Shown: in pieces, positions 28,022 to 37,503 of the stretch
How positions within the stretch are numbered: position 1 is the first letter of the stretch
Layout of the letters: each line of letters begins with the position of its first letter
NCBI GenBank assembly: GCA_028279365.1
Contig: JANQNX010000010.1
Span: 84,206-148,205 of the forward strand
DNA: 64,000 nt
Reading direction: 5' to 3'
DNA from: Gammaproteobacteria bacterium
GTDB lineage: Bacteria; Pseudomonadota; Gammaproteobacteria; Eutrophobiales; Eutrophobiaceae
Program-made: the position numbers and the translations under genes
The notes under the pieces: generated by a model
What the model was told of the DNA's origin: nothing
Seen by the model: only the letters and a program-made list of their open reading frames with translations
Databases searched by the model: none

Positions 28022-29151
28022 GTTGTCACTAAATCAATCGCCGACTCTATCACTTGTAACTGATAATCAGGGCTAAAATATCGCTTGATTCTATTTTTAC
28101 ATTCATAGGCAAAATCAGTATGAGTATTATTAGATAATATTTTTTCAATTGCATTTGCAAGGCTGTTTGCATCACCTTCTTCAAATAAACTGCCTGTTTT
28201 GCCCTCAATAATTGTTTCCACTTCAGGCATTTGATTATCAAGATTATTGTGACTGATAACAGGGGTTTCATAGGTCATGCTGTGAATAGCCGTCAGACCG
28301 ACCTTACCTGGAGACACAGCCACATCTGAAATATAGTAATATTTGGCAATCACCAATTCATCATAACAAGCACCTGTGAACTTGATAGGAACAGAGAGTT
28401 TTCCTGCCTGCTTTTGCAAGTCTTCTCGGCATGGCCCATCTCCGATCAGAAGCAAGTGTAATGTATCTCCCCGAGAAATAAGAATGGAAGCAGCATCAAT
28501 TAATAAATCGAATCGACATAATTTAATCAACCTCGCGCTACATATTATGATTTTCGAACTTTCTGCTATACCTAACTCCTTTTTTAGACAAACTTTATCC
28601 GTTTTTTTTGCTAGCTCAAAAGTGTTCGTCATATGCGAAAAATCCAGACTATTGTTAATAACAAATAATCTGTTCTCATCAAAGCCATAGCTAACACCAA
28701 TTTTTTTTGCCCTGTTTCCATACAATAAAAGTCCATTTCCGAGCCGATAAAATAGATTTCTTATTTTCCGTTTAAATTTATTTTCATGCGAGTTAATCCA
28801 CCCATGAGTCCAAAATAAAACAGGAATGCCCCTGATTCGTAAGATAGAAGCATAAACCCAGTAAGAAATAATATATGGATTACCTAATACAATCACACAA
28901 TCATAATTTTTTCTGGCTACTGTTGGAAACAAGCCTGATTGATACTGGATTGGCCCAAACGAATGCAAATTAGCATCTAAAAAAATGATATTTTTCTCAA
29001 ACTGCATGAGCTTGATGGAATTATCATGCGGTTTATTTGAACCCGCAAAAGTAAAATTAAAATTTTGACTGCTATTCAACGTCTTAACGATCGCATTACG
29101 ATAATGCGGATAGCAATTGTAAATGACCAGGATATTTTTTTTATCATTCAC
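28018..29151 (-). CDS. Family 4 glycosyltransferase
   Basis: A 377-aa GT-B glycosyltransferase. The C-terminal half shows the GT4 pattern: [61 protein letters not shown] with the ExxP-type YETPVISH, and [20 protein letters not shown]. It overlaps its neighbours on both sides by 4 bases (ATGA), showing a tight operon. Donor and acceptor are unknown. Confidence 0.86.
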   Translation of the reverse strand: MNDKKNILVIYNCYPHYRNAIVKTLNSSQNFNFTFAGSNKPHDNSIKLMQFEKNIIFLDANLHSFGPIQYQSGLFPTVARKNYDCVIVLGNPYIISYWVYASILRIRGIPVLFWTHGWINSHENKFKRKIRNLFYRLGNGLLLYGNRAKKIGVSYGFDENRLFVINNSLDFSHMTNTFELAKKTDKVCLKKELGIAESSKIIICSARLIKLCRFDLLIDAASILISRGDTLHLLLIGDGPCREDLQKQAGKLSVPIKFTGACYDELVIAKYYYISDVAVSPGKVGLTAIHSMTYETPVISHNNLDNQMPEVETIIEGKTGSLFEEGDANSLANAIEKILSNNTHTDFAYECKNRIKRYFSPDYQLQVIESAIDLVTT

Positions 29152-30002
29152 TGTGATTGAGTTTCACATTTAGTATTGCTTTTTTTTAAAAAACTTTTTG
29201 TTGCCTGCCACCATTCAGCATCCTCGTCCCATTCAGCCGGTCCATCTTCCCAGCCTCCCCATATAATGATGCTATCAGCATAAGAATATACCGTCTCAAG
29301 TTGTAAGGACCAGTAACTCTCGGATAGATATTGACCACTCCTTTTTTTATTGCCCTGATGAAATTGTGGCCATAAAAACGCTACCACTGGTTTACCCTCA
29401 GCAATTCGAGTCGCTTCTTTAAGATTTGCTATCGCCATTCTCTTCCATAGCTCAGGATCATCCCTAACTGTATAAAGTGATGGGAAAAGCATATCAACTT
29501 CTTCTGTTAATTCTTTTAATTGACTATTTTGCCTGAACCATTGCATCTTATCGGGGCTATGGTCATCTTTTAGCGACCTATGATAGTCCCGTAACGGAAG
29601 AGTTGCATAATAGCCAAACAACAAATCAGGTCTTTCCTGCTTCATCCAGCCAATAATGGTTTTATATTTTTTTAAATTGGCAAAGTTAATTTTATTGTTT
29701 TCCAGTAACTCCCAATGTTCAATATCAATCACAACAAACCTGTTTTCCGGTCTTAGTTTGCGAGCCAGTCTTACTACCTTATTTTTATCAGGCAACGATT
29801 CTTTATTGTTTAAATCATCCCAGAATGAATGAACATAAAGAACTTTAATTGGTTCTATCCCTGCATTCAGGAAACTGGATTTTATTTTATAAGCTGTTGC
29901 ATCATAAATTTTAAAATCAGGTTTTCTACAGTATTGATCTGCACTTGACTGTGTAGGAAAAACCAGGATAAACAATAAATAATAGTATGCATTTTTTACC
30001 AT
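29148..30002 (-). CDS. Secreted TIM-barrel-like protein, possibly a GH56-like glycosidase
   Basis: A 284-aa protein with a signal peptide (about residues 1-21, ending SSA). The segment RFVVIDIEHWELL (D93, E95) resembles the DxE catalytic motif of hyaluronidase-type GH56 barrels. Later pieces (LLFGYYATLPLRDYH, EVDMLFPSLYTV, GKPVVAFLWPQFH, ADSIIIWGGWEDGP) fit successive barrel strands. If so, it may trim or release the exopolysaccharide in the periplasm or outside. It sits between the polymerase-like and GT4 genes in a tightly packed operon. The family call is tentative; it may belong to an uncharacterised glycosidase-like family. Confidence 0.45.
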   Translation of the reverse strand: MVKNAYYYLLFILVFPTQSSADQYCRKPDFKIYDATAYKIKSSFLNAGIEPIKVLYVHSFWDDLNNKESLPDKNKVVRLARKLRPENRFVVIDIEHWELLENNKINFANLKKYKTIIGWMKQERPDLLFGYYATLPLRDYHRSLKDDHSPDKMQWFRQNSQLKELTEEVDMLFPSLYTVRDDPELWKRMAIANLKEATRIAEGKPVVAFLWPQFHQGNKKRSGQYLSESYWSLQLETVYSYADSIIIWGGWEDGPAEWDEDAEWWQATKSFLKKSNTKCETQSQ

Positions 30003-30025
30003 AGTTAACTCACACGTATAGAATA

Positions 30026-31312
30026 TTAGTTAGTTGAGTAAGCGACCGACCTTACATTTTTATATATGCCCCGTTTTACATACAGGCTATATTTATTCAC
30101 CATTAGCACGAACATAAAAAAGTACATATTGCTTAAAAAACTACCTTGTTTCAAAGACAGAACAAATGTGATTAAGAAAAATGCGATTAATGTCACCCCC
30201 GCATTTCTTTTTTCTGTTTTTACTTTAGTGTTTCTCAAAATATAAATCGAGGCATGGATCGTCTTAATAAAAATGATGCTGTAAATAAAAAAACCTATCA
30301 AACCTTCTTCTGCTATGATTTCTGCAGGAACATTGTGAGGGTAAATACCTAGTAAATCGTATGAGGCTGAATTACCCAGGCCGAGCAGCATAGAAAATAT
30401 ACTATCCGACCAATATGAGAGTACCTCTGTACTACCGGCATAACGTTCTGCTATGTCAAAAGATATCCGCTCCAAATCCCACCTTATATTTCCTTCACCC
30501 AGGTAATTGATCGCTGTAAAAATTAGAAATGTTACTGCTAATATGGATACGCCAGCAAAAATAAAATTAACCGGGTTAGAAACCTTATACCTAAACGTCC
30601 ACAAAACATAGACAGCCAAAATAACGCTCAATAATTGCCCCCTTGAACCCGAAACAACGATCAAAGCAGAACTCAATATAATCAATAAAAATTTAGTAGG
30701 CAGCCCCACTTTGCCTAGCCACGTTATGTTATTAAATACTGCCACAGTGAATAGCATGGCAGAAAATGTCCCTATCTCTAGTGGGTTACCTAATGAAGGC
30801 TCAGGCCCAGCAACAATTACCAATCTTCTATTTTCCCATTCAGCAAAAAACAATAATAAAATTAATAACGGAAACCCAAAAAACTGGAACGCATTATTTA
30901 TTTTCTGAATATCTTTTTCATCGTTAATAAGAAGAGGTGCTATTACAACGGTAATAGCTAAATACGGTAAATAGTGCTTCCATTGCTGCGTCCCCACTTC
31001 ATAGGCAGGACTCCATTGCAATGAAAAAAACGCATAGACATACAGACAGAGTACGCTGATTATTATTAATGGGATGTTTTTAAAAACATGACGGTTTAAG
31101 AAAAAACTTTTAACAAATGCCAATGCTACAATCACACCCACACATATATTAGTAAAGCTACTATAGATAATGAGAAAAGAACTCGAAATCTGTCCCCATT
31201 GCTCAAGACTAAACATTAAAAACACAGCCGTTACTGCCGTAGATGAGTATTTCATAGAACTGAAAAACAATCCCAATAAAATTAACGCATAGCAAACAAG
31301 TCCGATAACCAT
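30026..31312 (-). CDS. Wzy-like polymerase / O-antigen ligase family membrane protein
   Basis: A 428-aa protein with about ten to twelve membrane segments. It has the Wzy/ligase signatures SALIVVSGSRGQLLSVILA and, in the large periplasmic loop, GIYPHNVPAEIIAEEGLIGF. In a locus with Wzx, Wzz and an export porin it is the likely polymerase joining repeat units in the periplasm. Sequence alone does not separate polymerase from ligase; context favours the polymerase. Confidence 0.83.
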   Translation of the reverse strand: MVIGLVCYALILLGLFFSSMKYSSTAVTAVFLMFSLEQWGQISSSFLIIYSSFTNICVGVIVALAFVKSFFLNRHVFKNIPLIIISVLCLYVYAFFSLQWSPAYEVGTQQWKHYLPYLAITVVIAPLLINDEKDIQKINNAFQFFGFPLLILLLFFAEWENRRLVIVAGPEPSLGNPLEIGTFSAMLFTVAVFNNITWLGKVGLPTKFLLIILSSALIVVSGSRGQLLSVILAVYVLWTFRYKVSNPVNFIFAGVSILAVTFLIFTAINYLGEGNIRWDLERISFDIAERYAGSTEVLSYWSDSIFSMLLGLGNSASYDLLGIYPHNVPAEIIAEEGLIGFFIYSIIFIKTIHASIYILRNTKVKTEKRNAGVTLIAFFLITFVLSLKQGSFLSNMYFFMFVLMVNKYSLYVKRGIYKNVRSVAYSTN

Positions 31313-31345
31313 GTTTCAGTTTATGATTGCATGAAAATGTTTAAA

Positions 31346-32260
31346 TTATTTAATAATATTGACGAATTCTTCAGGCAAACTAATAGAACTATCGAGATTG
31401 AAAAAATTATTATTATCTGCCAGTCCTCCTGCACTAAAATGCTTGTATTTCAACACTGGGAGTTGGCCTAAATATGCGGCCCATAAACTAAATGTAGAAT
31501 TAGATGAAATCAATGCCTTCGTATAAGACATAGCTAGCATGTCAGATAGCGCAGTGCCATATGATTGTCTTCTAACATTTTTTATTTTCAGAATATCTCC
31601 CAACTCATCATTGGAACCATCAGAGAAGACATTAAATGAGCAATTTTTATTAGTAGAGTCATTTATCTGTTTGATAACATTGATATACCAACTCGTTGGC
31701 ATTCTCATATTATTGACGGCATTGCCTTTTTTATTCTCATTATATTCAGCAAAATCTCCCATTCTTATATGGACTGAAATAGTCTTACCCAACTCACTTG
31801 TATCAAAATTTAACAATGATTGATTTGCCATCTGCTCAAGTTTTTTTCTTATCAAACCATTATGAGAAATAAGCGGCTTAAACATATCGGTCATGCCTGT
31901 AAAGACAAAAACTTTTGGTGTCATGCTTTTGTCTTTCAATGATGCATTTACTGCCTCAAGCTGCTCTTCATGTTCTTTCTCTGTGTAAGTACTTGTTAAT
32001 AATTTCAACTTATCTAAGCCATGTACATAGCCATAATTTTGATTAAACAGGTTCGTATAACTTCTCTTGTCTTTTTCGCCCCTTAAAAAAGTCCCCATTT
32101 TTAACTGTGGCCAAGTCGGCCAAACAGGTAAATAACCATATTTTTCAGATGCAATTATGGAGCGTGCCCAGGGAAATAATAGATTCCCTAAACCAGGGCC
32201 TCCAACCCTGAAAAAGAGAAAGTCTTTATCTGATAATTTTGCATAAGTGTAATTACTCAT
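31346..32260 (-). CDS. GT11-like alpha-1,2-fucosyltransferase
   Basis: A 304-aa protein with features of GT11 fucosyltransferases. They are an N-terminal GGPGLGNLLFPWARSI, the donor-binding TISVHIRMGDFAEYNE (HxRxGD motif), and ALISSNSTFSLWAAYLGQ near the C-terminus. The gmd-fcl pair at 17934-19932 would supply its GDP-L-fucose. Directly downstream of wzx with no gap. The family call is fairly safe; the linkage is inferred from the family. Confidence 0.75.
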   Translation of the reverse strand: MSNYTYAKLSDKDFLFFRVGGPGLGNLLFPWARSIIASEKYGYLPVWPTWPQLKMGTFLRGEKDKRSYTNLFNQNYGYVHGLDKLKLLTSTYTEKEHEEQLEAVNASLKDKSMTPKVFVFTGMTDMFKPLISHNGLIRKKLEQMANQSLLNFDTSELGKTISVHIRMGDFAEYNENKKGNAVNNMRMPTSWYINVIKQINDSTNKNCSFNVFSDGSNDELGDILKIKNVRRQSYGTALSDMLAMSYTKALISSNSTFSLWAAYLGQLPVLKYKHFSAGGLADNNNFFNLDSSISLPEEFVNIIK

Positions 32261-33568
32261 TTATAAAGCCAGATATTTTCTTCCGATAATAGACGTGTCT
32301 ATTCCGGTTTGTTTTCTTGCGAACCAGAATAATGACGCGTTCCATACCATAGTGCTGATAGCTGTCGCTAAACATGCTCCTTCAATTCCATATTCAGGAA
32401 TAAGCATAAAGTTCAAAATCAGGTTAAGTACTGCAGCGATGAATACGCCCTTTACTGTATAACCTTCCTTTTTACACATATTTAAAACAAGATCGCTGGG
32501 GCCAAAAAAAAGATTAAAACAATGTGCAATTATTAGAATATGTAATGCTGAAATAGCGTTTATGTATTCATTACCAAATACAATTACAACAAGTTCCTTA
32601 CCAAAATAAAAAAGCACAATTGCCAAAGGGAATGATATCAATATTGAGTATCTGACCGTTTTAGTTATCAACCTTGATAATTTCAGGAAATCAGATTCAG
32701 TATTAAACTTGGAAACAGTTGGTGCTATCACTATATTAATAGTTATCTGTATAAATAATACCAACTCTGCCATTCTTACTGCGACATCATAATAAGCCAC
32801 TTCTTCAGGTGTTCTTAAAAAGCCCAACATTAATGAGTCGGCTCGATGGTTAATAATTTGCAAGCCTAATATAAAGGCAAATGATAATGCATTTCTAAAC
32901 CATAATTTTGAGCAATATTCAGCTTTAACCGTTTTTAATTCAGCAGGCAAAAGCCTTACTAATAGGATAAAACAAATCAAAAACGCAACAGTAGTGCAAG
33001 ATATATTGACTATTATTACGAGCGCTGAAGTTGATGTTGCGGGATAGAAATAAAAAATTACCGCTAAAATAAATAAAAAAACAGTTTGTTTAATGTAAAA
33101 TGGTAACTGTGATAGTTTTGTATGATGTAAACCTCTGATAAAGTTACTTATCCAATTTAACAGGGATAGTAAAAGCACCAATAATAATGATAATAGCAGC
33201 TCCTCTTCTATGCCTATAAATGTTTCTATATGAAGAGCATTAAAAATTAAATAGGAACAAAAAATAACAACGCCAGACAATATAGATATTATTGTGAAAG
33301 ACCAACGAAACACACCTTTTAATTCTGACCAGGCTTTCTTTGATAACAGCTCTGGAATTTGCCTTATTATCAGATTTGGGACGCCTATTGACGCAGGCAG
33401 AGACAATAGTGCGACTAATGATAACAAGAATGCATAGATACCGTACTGCTCAGGCCCAAGATACCTGGCCAGTAAAACACCTATAACAATATTAGTGATT
33501 AATACATATATTCTGGAGATGAATACGTGTATGAAGCCGGAGAGTCTGCTTAAGTCTAGCTTATACAT
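32261..33568 (-). CDS. Wzx-type oligosaccharide flippase
   Basis: A 435-aa membrane protein with about twelve helices and the polysaccharide-biosynthesis (MATE-like) pattern: FISRIYVLITNIVIGVLLARYLGPEQYGIYAF at the start, then GVPNLIIRQIPELLS, EVAYYDVAVRMAEL and a C-terminal MLIPEYGIEGACLATAIS. It should flip the lipid-linked repeat unit to the periplasmic face. It abuts the fucosyltransferase gene. Confidence 0.9.
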   Translation of the reverse strand: MYKLDLSRLSGFIHVFISRIYVLITNIVIGVLLARYLGPEQYGIYAFLLSLVALLSLPASIGVPNLIIRQIPELLSKKAWSELKGVFRWSFTIISILSGVVIFCSYLIFNALHIETFIGIEEELLLSLLLVLLLSLLNWISNFIRGLHHTKLSQLPFYIKQTVFLFILAVIFYFYPATSTSALVIIVNISCTTVAFLICFILLVRLLPAELKTVKAEYCSKLWFRNALSFAFILGLQIINHRADSLMLGFLRTPEEVAYYDVAVRMAELVLFIQITINIVIAPTVSKFNTESDFLKLSRLITKTVRYSILISFPLAIVLFYFGKELVVIVFGNEYINAISALHILIIAHCFNLFFGPSDLVLNMCKKEGYTVKGVFIAAVLNLILNFMLIPEYGIEGACLATAISTMVWNASLFWFARKQTGIDTSIIGRKYLAL

Positions 33569-33594
33569 GTATTGAAATATGCTATTTAAATAAT

Positions 33595-34206
33595 TTATTT
33601 ACTAGTTCTTGCAACAGCGACCATATCCAAGTGAATTAGAATCTCAAACTCTCTTTCGACGAAGCAATCCTCTAGTTTTTGTAGCAATTCTGATTTTTTT
33701 GGCCAACCTTTATAGCCAAACTCTCTGAAATCATCGATTACAACGGCGCTTAGCTTATCAATATGATCTGCCAGGCAATCGATAAGAAATAAGGCTGGTT
33801 CAGGCTCATCGCCAATAGCTGTATCACTTCCTGAAAAATGTCCGTCGAGAAATACCAATGTATCAGGTTCAGTTTTAACAAGTAATTCAGGCAATGCATT
33901 TTTTGCATCACCTTCTATAGACGTTACATTATCAGCATTTTCCAGATATTTTCTGGAACTCATAAAAAGTTCATGATCAAGTTCTATCGTATAGACCTTT
34001 TTAAAGATCTTGGAACAGCGTTTTGTTGTTATACCTTTATATGTTCCGACCTCTATAAGGTTCTCAGCGTTACTCATATTTTTAATTGATTTAATCAAAC
34101 GATATTTCGTATAGCTATGTGGGTTTCTAAATCGAAAAGTACACAAAAGATAAATATCATAGAGATGACCTAAAATACCTTTTGGCAAAATACTTGGGTT
34201 ATTCAT
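33595..34206 (-). CDS. Class I SAM-dependent methyltransferase-like protein
   Basis: A 203-aa protein with a SAM-binding motif (ENLIEVGTYKGITTKRC), a second strand with an acidic end (KVYTIELDHELF), VTSIEGDAKNALPEL and TLVFLDGHFSGSD. The DGHxxG piece resembles small sugar- or macrocin-type O-methyltransferases. It may methylate a sugar of the repeat unit. The substrate is unknown, and a non-methylating relative cannot be excluded. Confidence 0.65.
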   Translation of the reverse strand: MNNPSILPKGILGHLYDIYLLCTFRFRNPHSYTKYRLIKSIKNMSNAENLIEVGTYKGITTKRCSKIFKKVYTIELDHELFMSSRKYLENADNVTSIEGDAKNALPELLVKTEPDTLVFLDGHFSGSDTAIGDEPEPALFLIDCLADHIDKLSAVVIDDFREFGYKGWPKKSELLQKLEDCFVEREFEILIHLDMVAVARTSK

Positions 34207-34234
34207 TAAATATACCTTAACCTTTTCAAATTAA

Positions 34235-35434
34235 TCAGGCAGTTATCTGTTTCCATTCTCTAACTGCTGTTTCAAAAAATTGTTGTTCCTCAAAATATAA
34301 TCTTCCATTTCTTCCCATCGTATTAACAAGCCCTTGATCTTCATAGCACTTTAGTATTGTATTAGCTATTTGTCTTTCAGAATCAGGATCCAGGCAAAAA
34401 CCACAGTCACTTTTATTGATTAAATTCGCAACTTCTCCCTCTTTATCTCCTAAAAACAATACAGCCCTACCAGCAGCCTGTATGCCATAAAACTTACTGG
34501 GTACAATTAACCCTTCTAACTCAGGTTTTAGAGTGACAATATGCAGATCTGAAACAGAAAGACTTTCAGCGATTTTTTGAGCGGATTGATATGGTTTGAA
34601 CAACATATTTAAATTATTACATGAGGAAAATTCTTTTAGTTTTTCTTTTTGTGCACCATCCCCAATGAATAGAAATACAATATCACTTTTGTCTTTAAGC
34701 AGTTTTGCTGCGGAAAGAATGGCGCTGAAATCATGTGCTCTACCTAAATTACCTGAATAACCTACGACAAATTTTTCTCCAAGCCCCCATTCTTTTCTTA
34801 GCATATTAATCTCATGATCAACTGGATGGATGGAATTCTCATCTGCCCAATTTTGTATTACGACTATTTTTTTTTCGGGAATACCATTTTCTTTCAGCTT
34901 GTTTTTCATCAATTCGCCAATAACGACATTGGCTTTTGCGGTTAATAGGCTATAGTTTCGTATTTTTTTTAATAATCGATAAAAAAAACCAGGTAGTTTC
35001 ACACCTAAATTCACAGCCACTTCAGGAAAAAGATCCTGTAGCCAATTTATTTGCTTTGCATCTCTCATTTTTGCAATGATTGAAATAGGTATTGAGACCA
35101 TCGGTGGATCAGTTTTAGCAACAACAACATCATCAGTTTTTATAACACTAAACAACTTCAACATGCTGCTAAGATAGAATGTCAGATAGTCAATCGCACG
35201 TCCGGGAAGATGACTTCTACCAAATCTTGTTGTCCAAATCCGATGGATAGTGACATTATTTATTATTTCCTTAACCGGCAACAATATTGTTTCATCACTA
35301 TAATTTAGCCGGCTTGTTATAATATGAACTTGTTCATCTAGTTTTGAAAGACCAAAGGCAAGATCACCAAGCATTTGACTGGTAGCTGAGATATCAGGGT
35401 AAAAATAACGATTAACAAAAATAATTTTTGACAA
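34235..35434 (-). CDS. Family 4 glycosyltransferase (WcaI/WbuB-like)
   Basis: A 399-aa GT-B glycosyltransferase. The N-terminus IIFVNRYFYPDISATSQMLGDLAFGLS and QINWLQDLFPEVAVNLGV resemble WcaI/WbuB enzymes. The C-terminal half has FVVGYSGNLGRAHDFSAIL, FLFIGDGAQKEKLKEF and the SDLHIVTLKPELEGLIVPSKFYG motif. It is the second gene after galE in the ops-led operon. Specificity is unknown; WcaI relatives transfer fucose or other sugars. Confidence 0.87.
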   Translation of the reverse strand: MSKIIFVNRYFYPDISATSQMLGDLAFGLSKLDEQVHIITSRLNYSDETILLPVKEIINNVTIHRIWTTRFGRSHLPGRAIDYLTFYLSSMLKLFSVIKTDDVVVAKTDPPMVSIPISIIAKMRDAKQINWLQDLFPEVAVNLGVKLPGFFYRLLKKIRNYSLLTAKANVVIGELMKNKLKENGIPEKKIVVIQNWADENSIHPVDHEINMLRKEWGLGEKFVVGYSGNLGRAHDFSAILSAAKLLKDKSDIVFLFIGDGAQKEKLKEFSSCNNLNMLFKPYQSAQKIAESLSVSDLHIVTLKPELEGLIVPSKFYGIQAAGRAVLFLGDKEGEVANLINKSDCGFCLDPDSERQIANTILKCYEDQGLVNTMGRNGRLYFEEQQFFETAVREWKQITA

Positions 35435-35462
35435 AACTTATATTCAATAAAGTCTGAAATAA

Positions 35463-36440
35463 TTAATATTTAGGATTCTTTTCCCATTCAAGTGAAGTTT
35501 TAACTATTGTTTTTAAATTGTCATACTCTGGTTTCCAACCAATTTTCTTTTTAATAATTTTAGGATCAGCAACCAGATAAGCAGGGTCCCCTTCTCTTCT
35601 TGGTTGCTCTTCTACTTCAATCGGTTTATCTACTAAAGAATTTAATGCCTTTATAACATCACGAACACTATAACCTTTACCATAACCACAGTTACAAAGC
35701 AGTGATTCTCCGCCATTTTTTAAATAATCTAGTGCATCAACATGAGCCTTAGCCAAATCACTTACGTGAATATAATCCCTGATGCCTGTACCATCTGGCG
35801 TAGGATAGTCAGTTCCAAACAACTTTAGTTTATCCCGTTTTCCTGTTGCAACTTCACAAGCTACTTTTATTAAAAGCGTGGCTCCAGGTGTAGACTGACC
35901 TATTTCTCCATCAGGATCTGCGCCAGCAACATTAAAATAACGTAACGTGACATAGTTCATATCATTAACGGCACAATAATCACGTAACATCCATTCACTC
36001 ATTAATTTAGATGTACCATAAGGGTTGATAGGAGACACAGTCCTGTCTTCAGATAATTTTCCAGAGGTAATGGCATTACCATATATTGTCGCAGTAGATG
36101 AAAATATAAAATATTTAACGCCTGCTTTAGCGCAACACTTTAATAGACTTCGCGTATTACATGTATTATTTGCATAATACATAAGTGGGTCGTTGACGGA
36201 CTCAGGTACGACTGTAAAGGCGGCAAAATGAATGACTGCATCTATCTTGTCTCCATACAATATCTGTTCGACCAATTTCTTATCTCCGGTATTTCCAACT
36301 ATCAGCTCGCCATAGAGTACTGCATTGCGAAAACCCTTAATGAGATTATCAAGTACGATAATATTATGACCAGCCTGGCCAAGTTGCTTAACAACATGGC
36401 TACCAATATAACCCGCCCCACCTGTAACAAGAATATTCAT
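35463..36440 (-). CDS. galE: UDP-glucose 4-epimerase
   Basis: GalE interconverts UDP-glucose and UDP-galactose (some members also the N-acetyl forms), supplying a precursor for the polymer. The 325-aa protein has MNILVTGGAGYIGSHVVKQL (NAD-binding), FSSTATIYGNA, the catalytic Tyr-Lys in NPYGTSKLMSEW, and TLRYFNVAGADPDGEIG. Length and motifs are normal. It is the first gene after the ops leader, so it heads the roughly 14-kb glycosyltransferase operon. Confidence 0.95.
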   Translation of the reverse strand: MNILVTGGAGYIGSHVVKQLGQAGHNIIVLDNLIKGFRNAVLYGELIVGNTGDKKLVEQILYGDKIDAVIHFAAFTVVPESVNDPLMYYANNTCNTRSLLKCCAKAGVKYFIFSSTATIYGNAITSGKLSEDRTVSPINPYGTSKLMSEWMLRDYCAVNDMNYVTLRYFNVAGADPDGEIGQSTPGATLLIKVACEVATGKRDKLKLFGTDYPTPDGTGIRDYIHVSDLAKAHVDALDYLKNGGESLLCNCGYGKGYSVRDVIKALNSLVDKPIEVEEQPRREGDPAYLVADPKIIKKKIGWKPEYDNLKTIVKTSLEWEKNPKY

Positions 36441-36481
36441 ATCTGCACCGTAGTGTTTTAAATTAGTATTTTAAAAATTTT

Positions 36482-36493
36482 CACGCTACCGCC
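36482..36493 (-). promoter_or_regulatory. ops element (RfaH antitermination site) in the galE leader
   Basis: On the minus strand the sequence reads GGCGGTAGCGTG, identical over 12 bases to the core of the enterobacterial ops element within JUMPstart sequences, followed by an A/T run. It lies 41 bases upstream of the galE ATG. Known function: transcribing polymerase pauses at ops and recruits RfaH, which suppresses termination over long polysaccharide operons. rfaH itself is not in the window. Confidence 0.82.
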
Positions 36494-36571
36494 GCTGTCC
36501 TTATTCCCCTAATGTTAAAAAGAAGAAAATAAAGAACCTCTCTTACAAAAACTGCAGAGAAAATGATAATT

Positions 36572-36587
36572 GTTTGTTATGACAAAC
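36572..36587. promoter_or_regulatory. Inverted repeat in the galE upstream region, possible operator
   Basis: GTTTGT-TATG-ACAAAC is a perfect inverted repeat with 6-base arms and a 4-base centre, located about 80 bases upstream of ops and 33 after the ATPase stop codon. It has no U-run, so a terminator is unlikely. A regulator site for the galE promoter is possible, but chance cannot be excluded. Confidence 0.3.
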
Positions 36588-36619
36588 TTATGAAGCGGAT
36601 ACTCAGTATATCTTAACGA

Positions 36620-37501
36620 CTAGTTTTTAAATCGAGATACGTGAGTTTCAAACTTTGCCGGCTGTTTTTTTCGCTTTCGATTAACTAACAGACCACCACC
36701 GTTCTTAATCTTATCCTCTATTAATTCATTTATTATCCCGGCATCAATTTTCGTAGCTTGACTCGCAAAACCATAAATTAATGCCGTTTCACACAAGTTG
36801 TTAATAATCCTTGGTACGCCATCGCTATGCTCATAGATGGACTGTCTGGCATCCGGCTCAAACAAATCGATGTTGCCACCGGCAACTTTTAAGCGATGCT
36901 GAATATAGGCGTCGGTCTCATCCGCATCCAGCGCATTTAAATGAAAATCAACTGATACACGCTGAGACAACTGCTCGAGTTCGGGAAGACGAAGGGTATC
37001 CCGTAATTCTGGCTGTCCGACCAAAATTAGCTGCAACAGTTGATCTTTATCGGCATTGATATTAGATAAAACACGTAACTCTTCGAGTGTGTTAACGTCC
37101 ATATTCTGCGCCTCATCGACAATCAGTACCGTACGTTTACCTTTTGCAAATTCTTCTAGCATGAAGTCAACAAATGCCTGATACAGGCTTACCTTATCTT
37201 TCCCACCCTGCTCAATTGAAAAGGCGGAACAAACCCAACTGAGCAATTCACCAAACGCATAATGCGTATTTGAAATCAGACCAATTGCTACATCTTCATC
37301 AAGTTGATTTAATAAATGACGAATTAATGTGGTTTTGCCTGAACCAATTTCGCCTGAAATAACGGTAATAGGCGATCCATTTGTTACGCCATACTCCAGC
37401 ATGGTATATGCAATACCATGTTTTTTACCCAAATAGAGAAAATCCGGATCAGGCTGCAACGTAAACGGCTTTTCTTTGAAATGATAAAAGTCTTCGTACA
37501 T
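36620..37501 (-). CDS. ExeA-like AAA ATPase of the exosortase polysaccharide locus
   Basis: A 293-aa ATPase of the GspA/ExeA type that regularly accompanies exosortase polysaccharide genes. Visible are the family opening MYEDFYHFKEKPFTLQPDP, Walker A GEIGSGKTT (about residues 50-58), Walker B VLIVDEAQNM and sensor-like QLILVGQPEL. The start is the ATG at 37501, since family members begin MYE; a TTG two codons upstream is the alternative. It begins just past the stop of the tyrosine kinase gene. The Lys/Arg-rich tail (VNRKRKKQPAKF) is unusual but short. Confidence 0.9.
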   Translation of the reverse strand: MYEDFYHFKEKPFTLQPDPDFLYLGKKHGIAYTMLEYGVTNGSPITVISGEIGSGKTTLIRHLLNQLDEDVAIGLISNTHYAFGELLSWVCSAFSIEQGGKDKVSLYQAFVDFMLEEFAKGKRTVLIVDEAQNMDVNTLEELRVLSNINADKDQLLQLILVGQPELRDTLRLPELEQLSQRVSVDFHLNALDADETDAYIQHRLKVAGGNIDLFEPDARQSIYEHSDGVPRIINNLCETALIYGFASQATKIDAGIINELIEDKIKNGGGLLVNRKRKKQPAKFETHVSRFKN

Positions 37502-37503
37502 GA

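Noticed and set aside
36494..36515. GG-N10-GC spacing resembling a sigma-54 promoter before galE
   Set aside because: Only the GG and GC match; the rest of the -24 and -12 boxes do not fit, unlike the two flagellar promoters.
36540..36590. A TGATAAT half-site as a third Fur box before galE
   Set aside because: Only one half-site matches; the second arm agrees at about three of seven positions.
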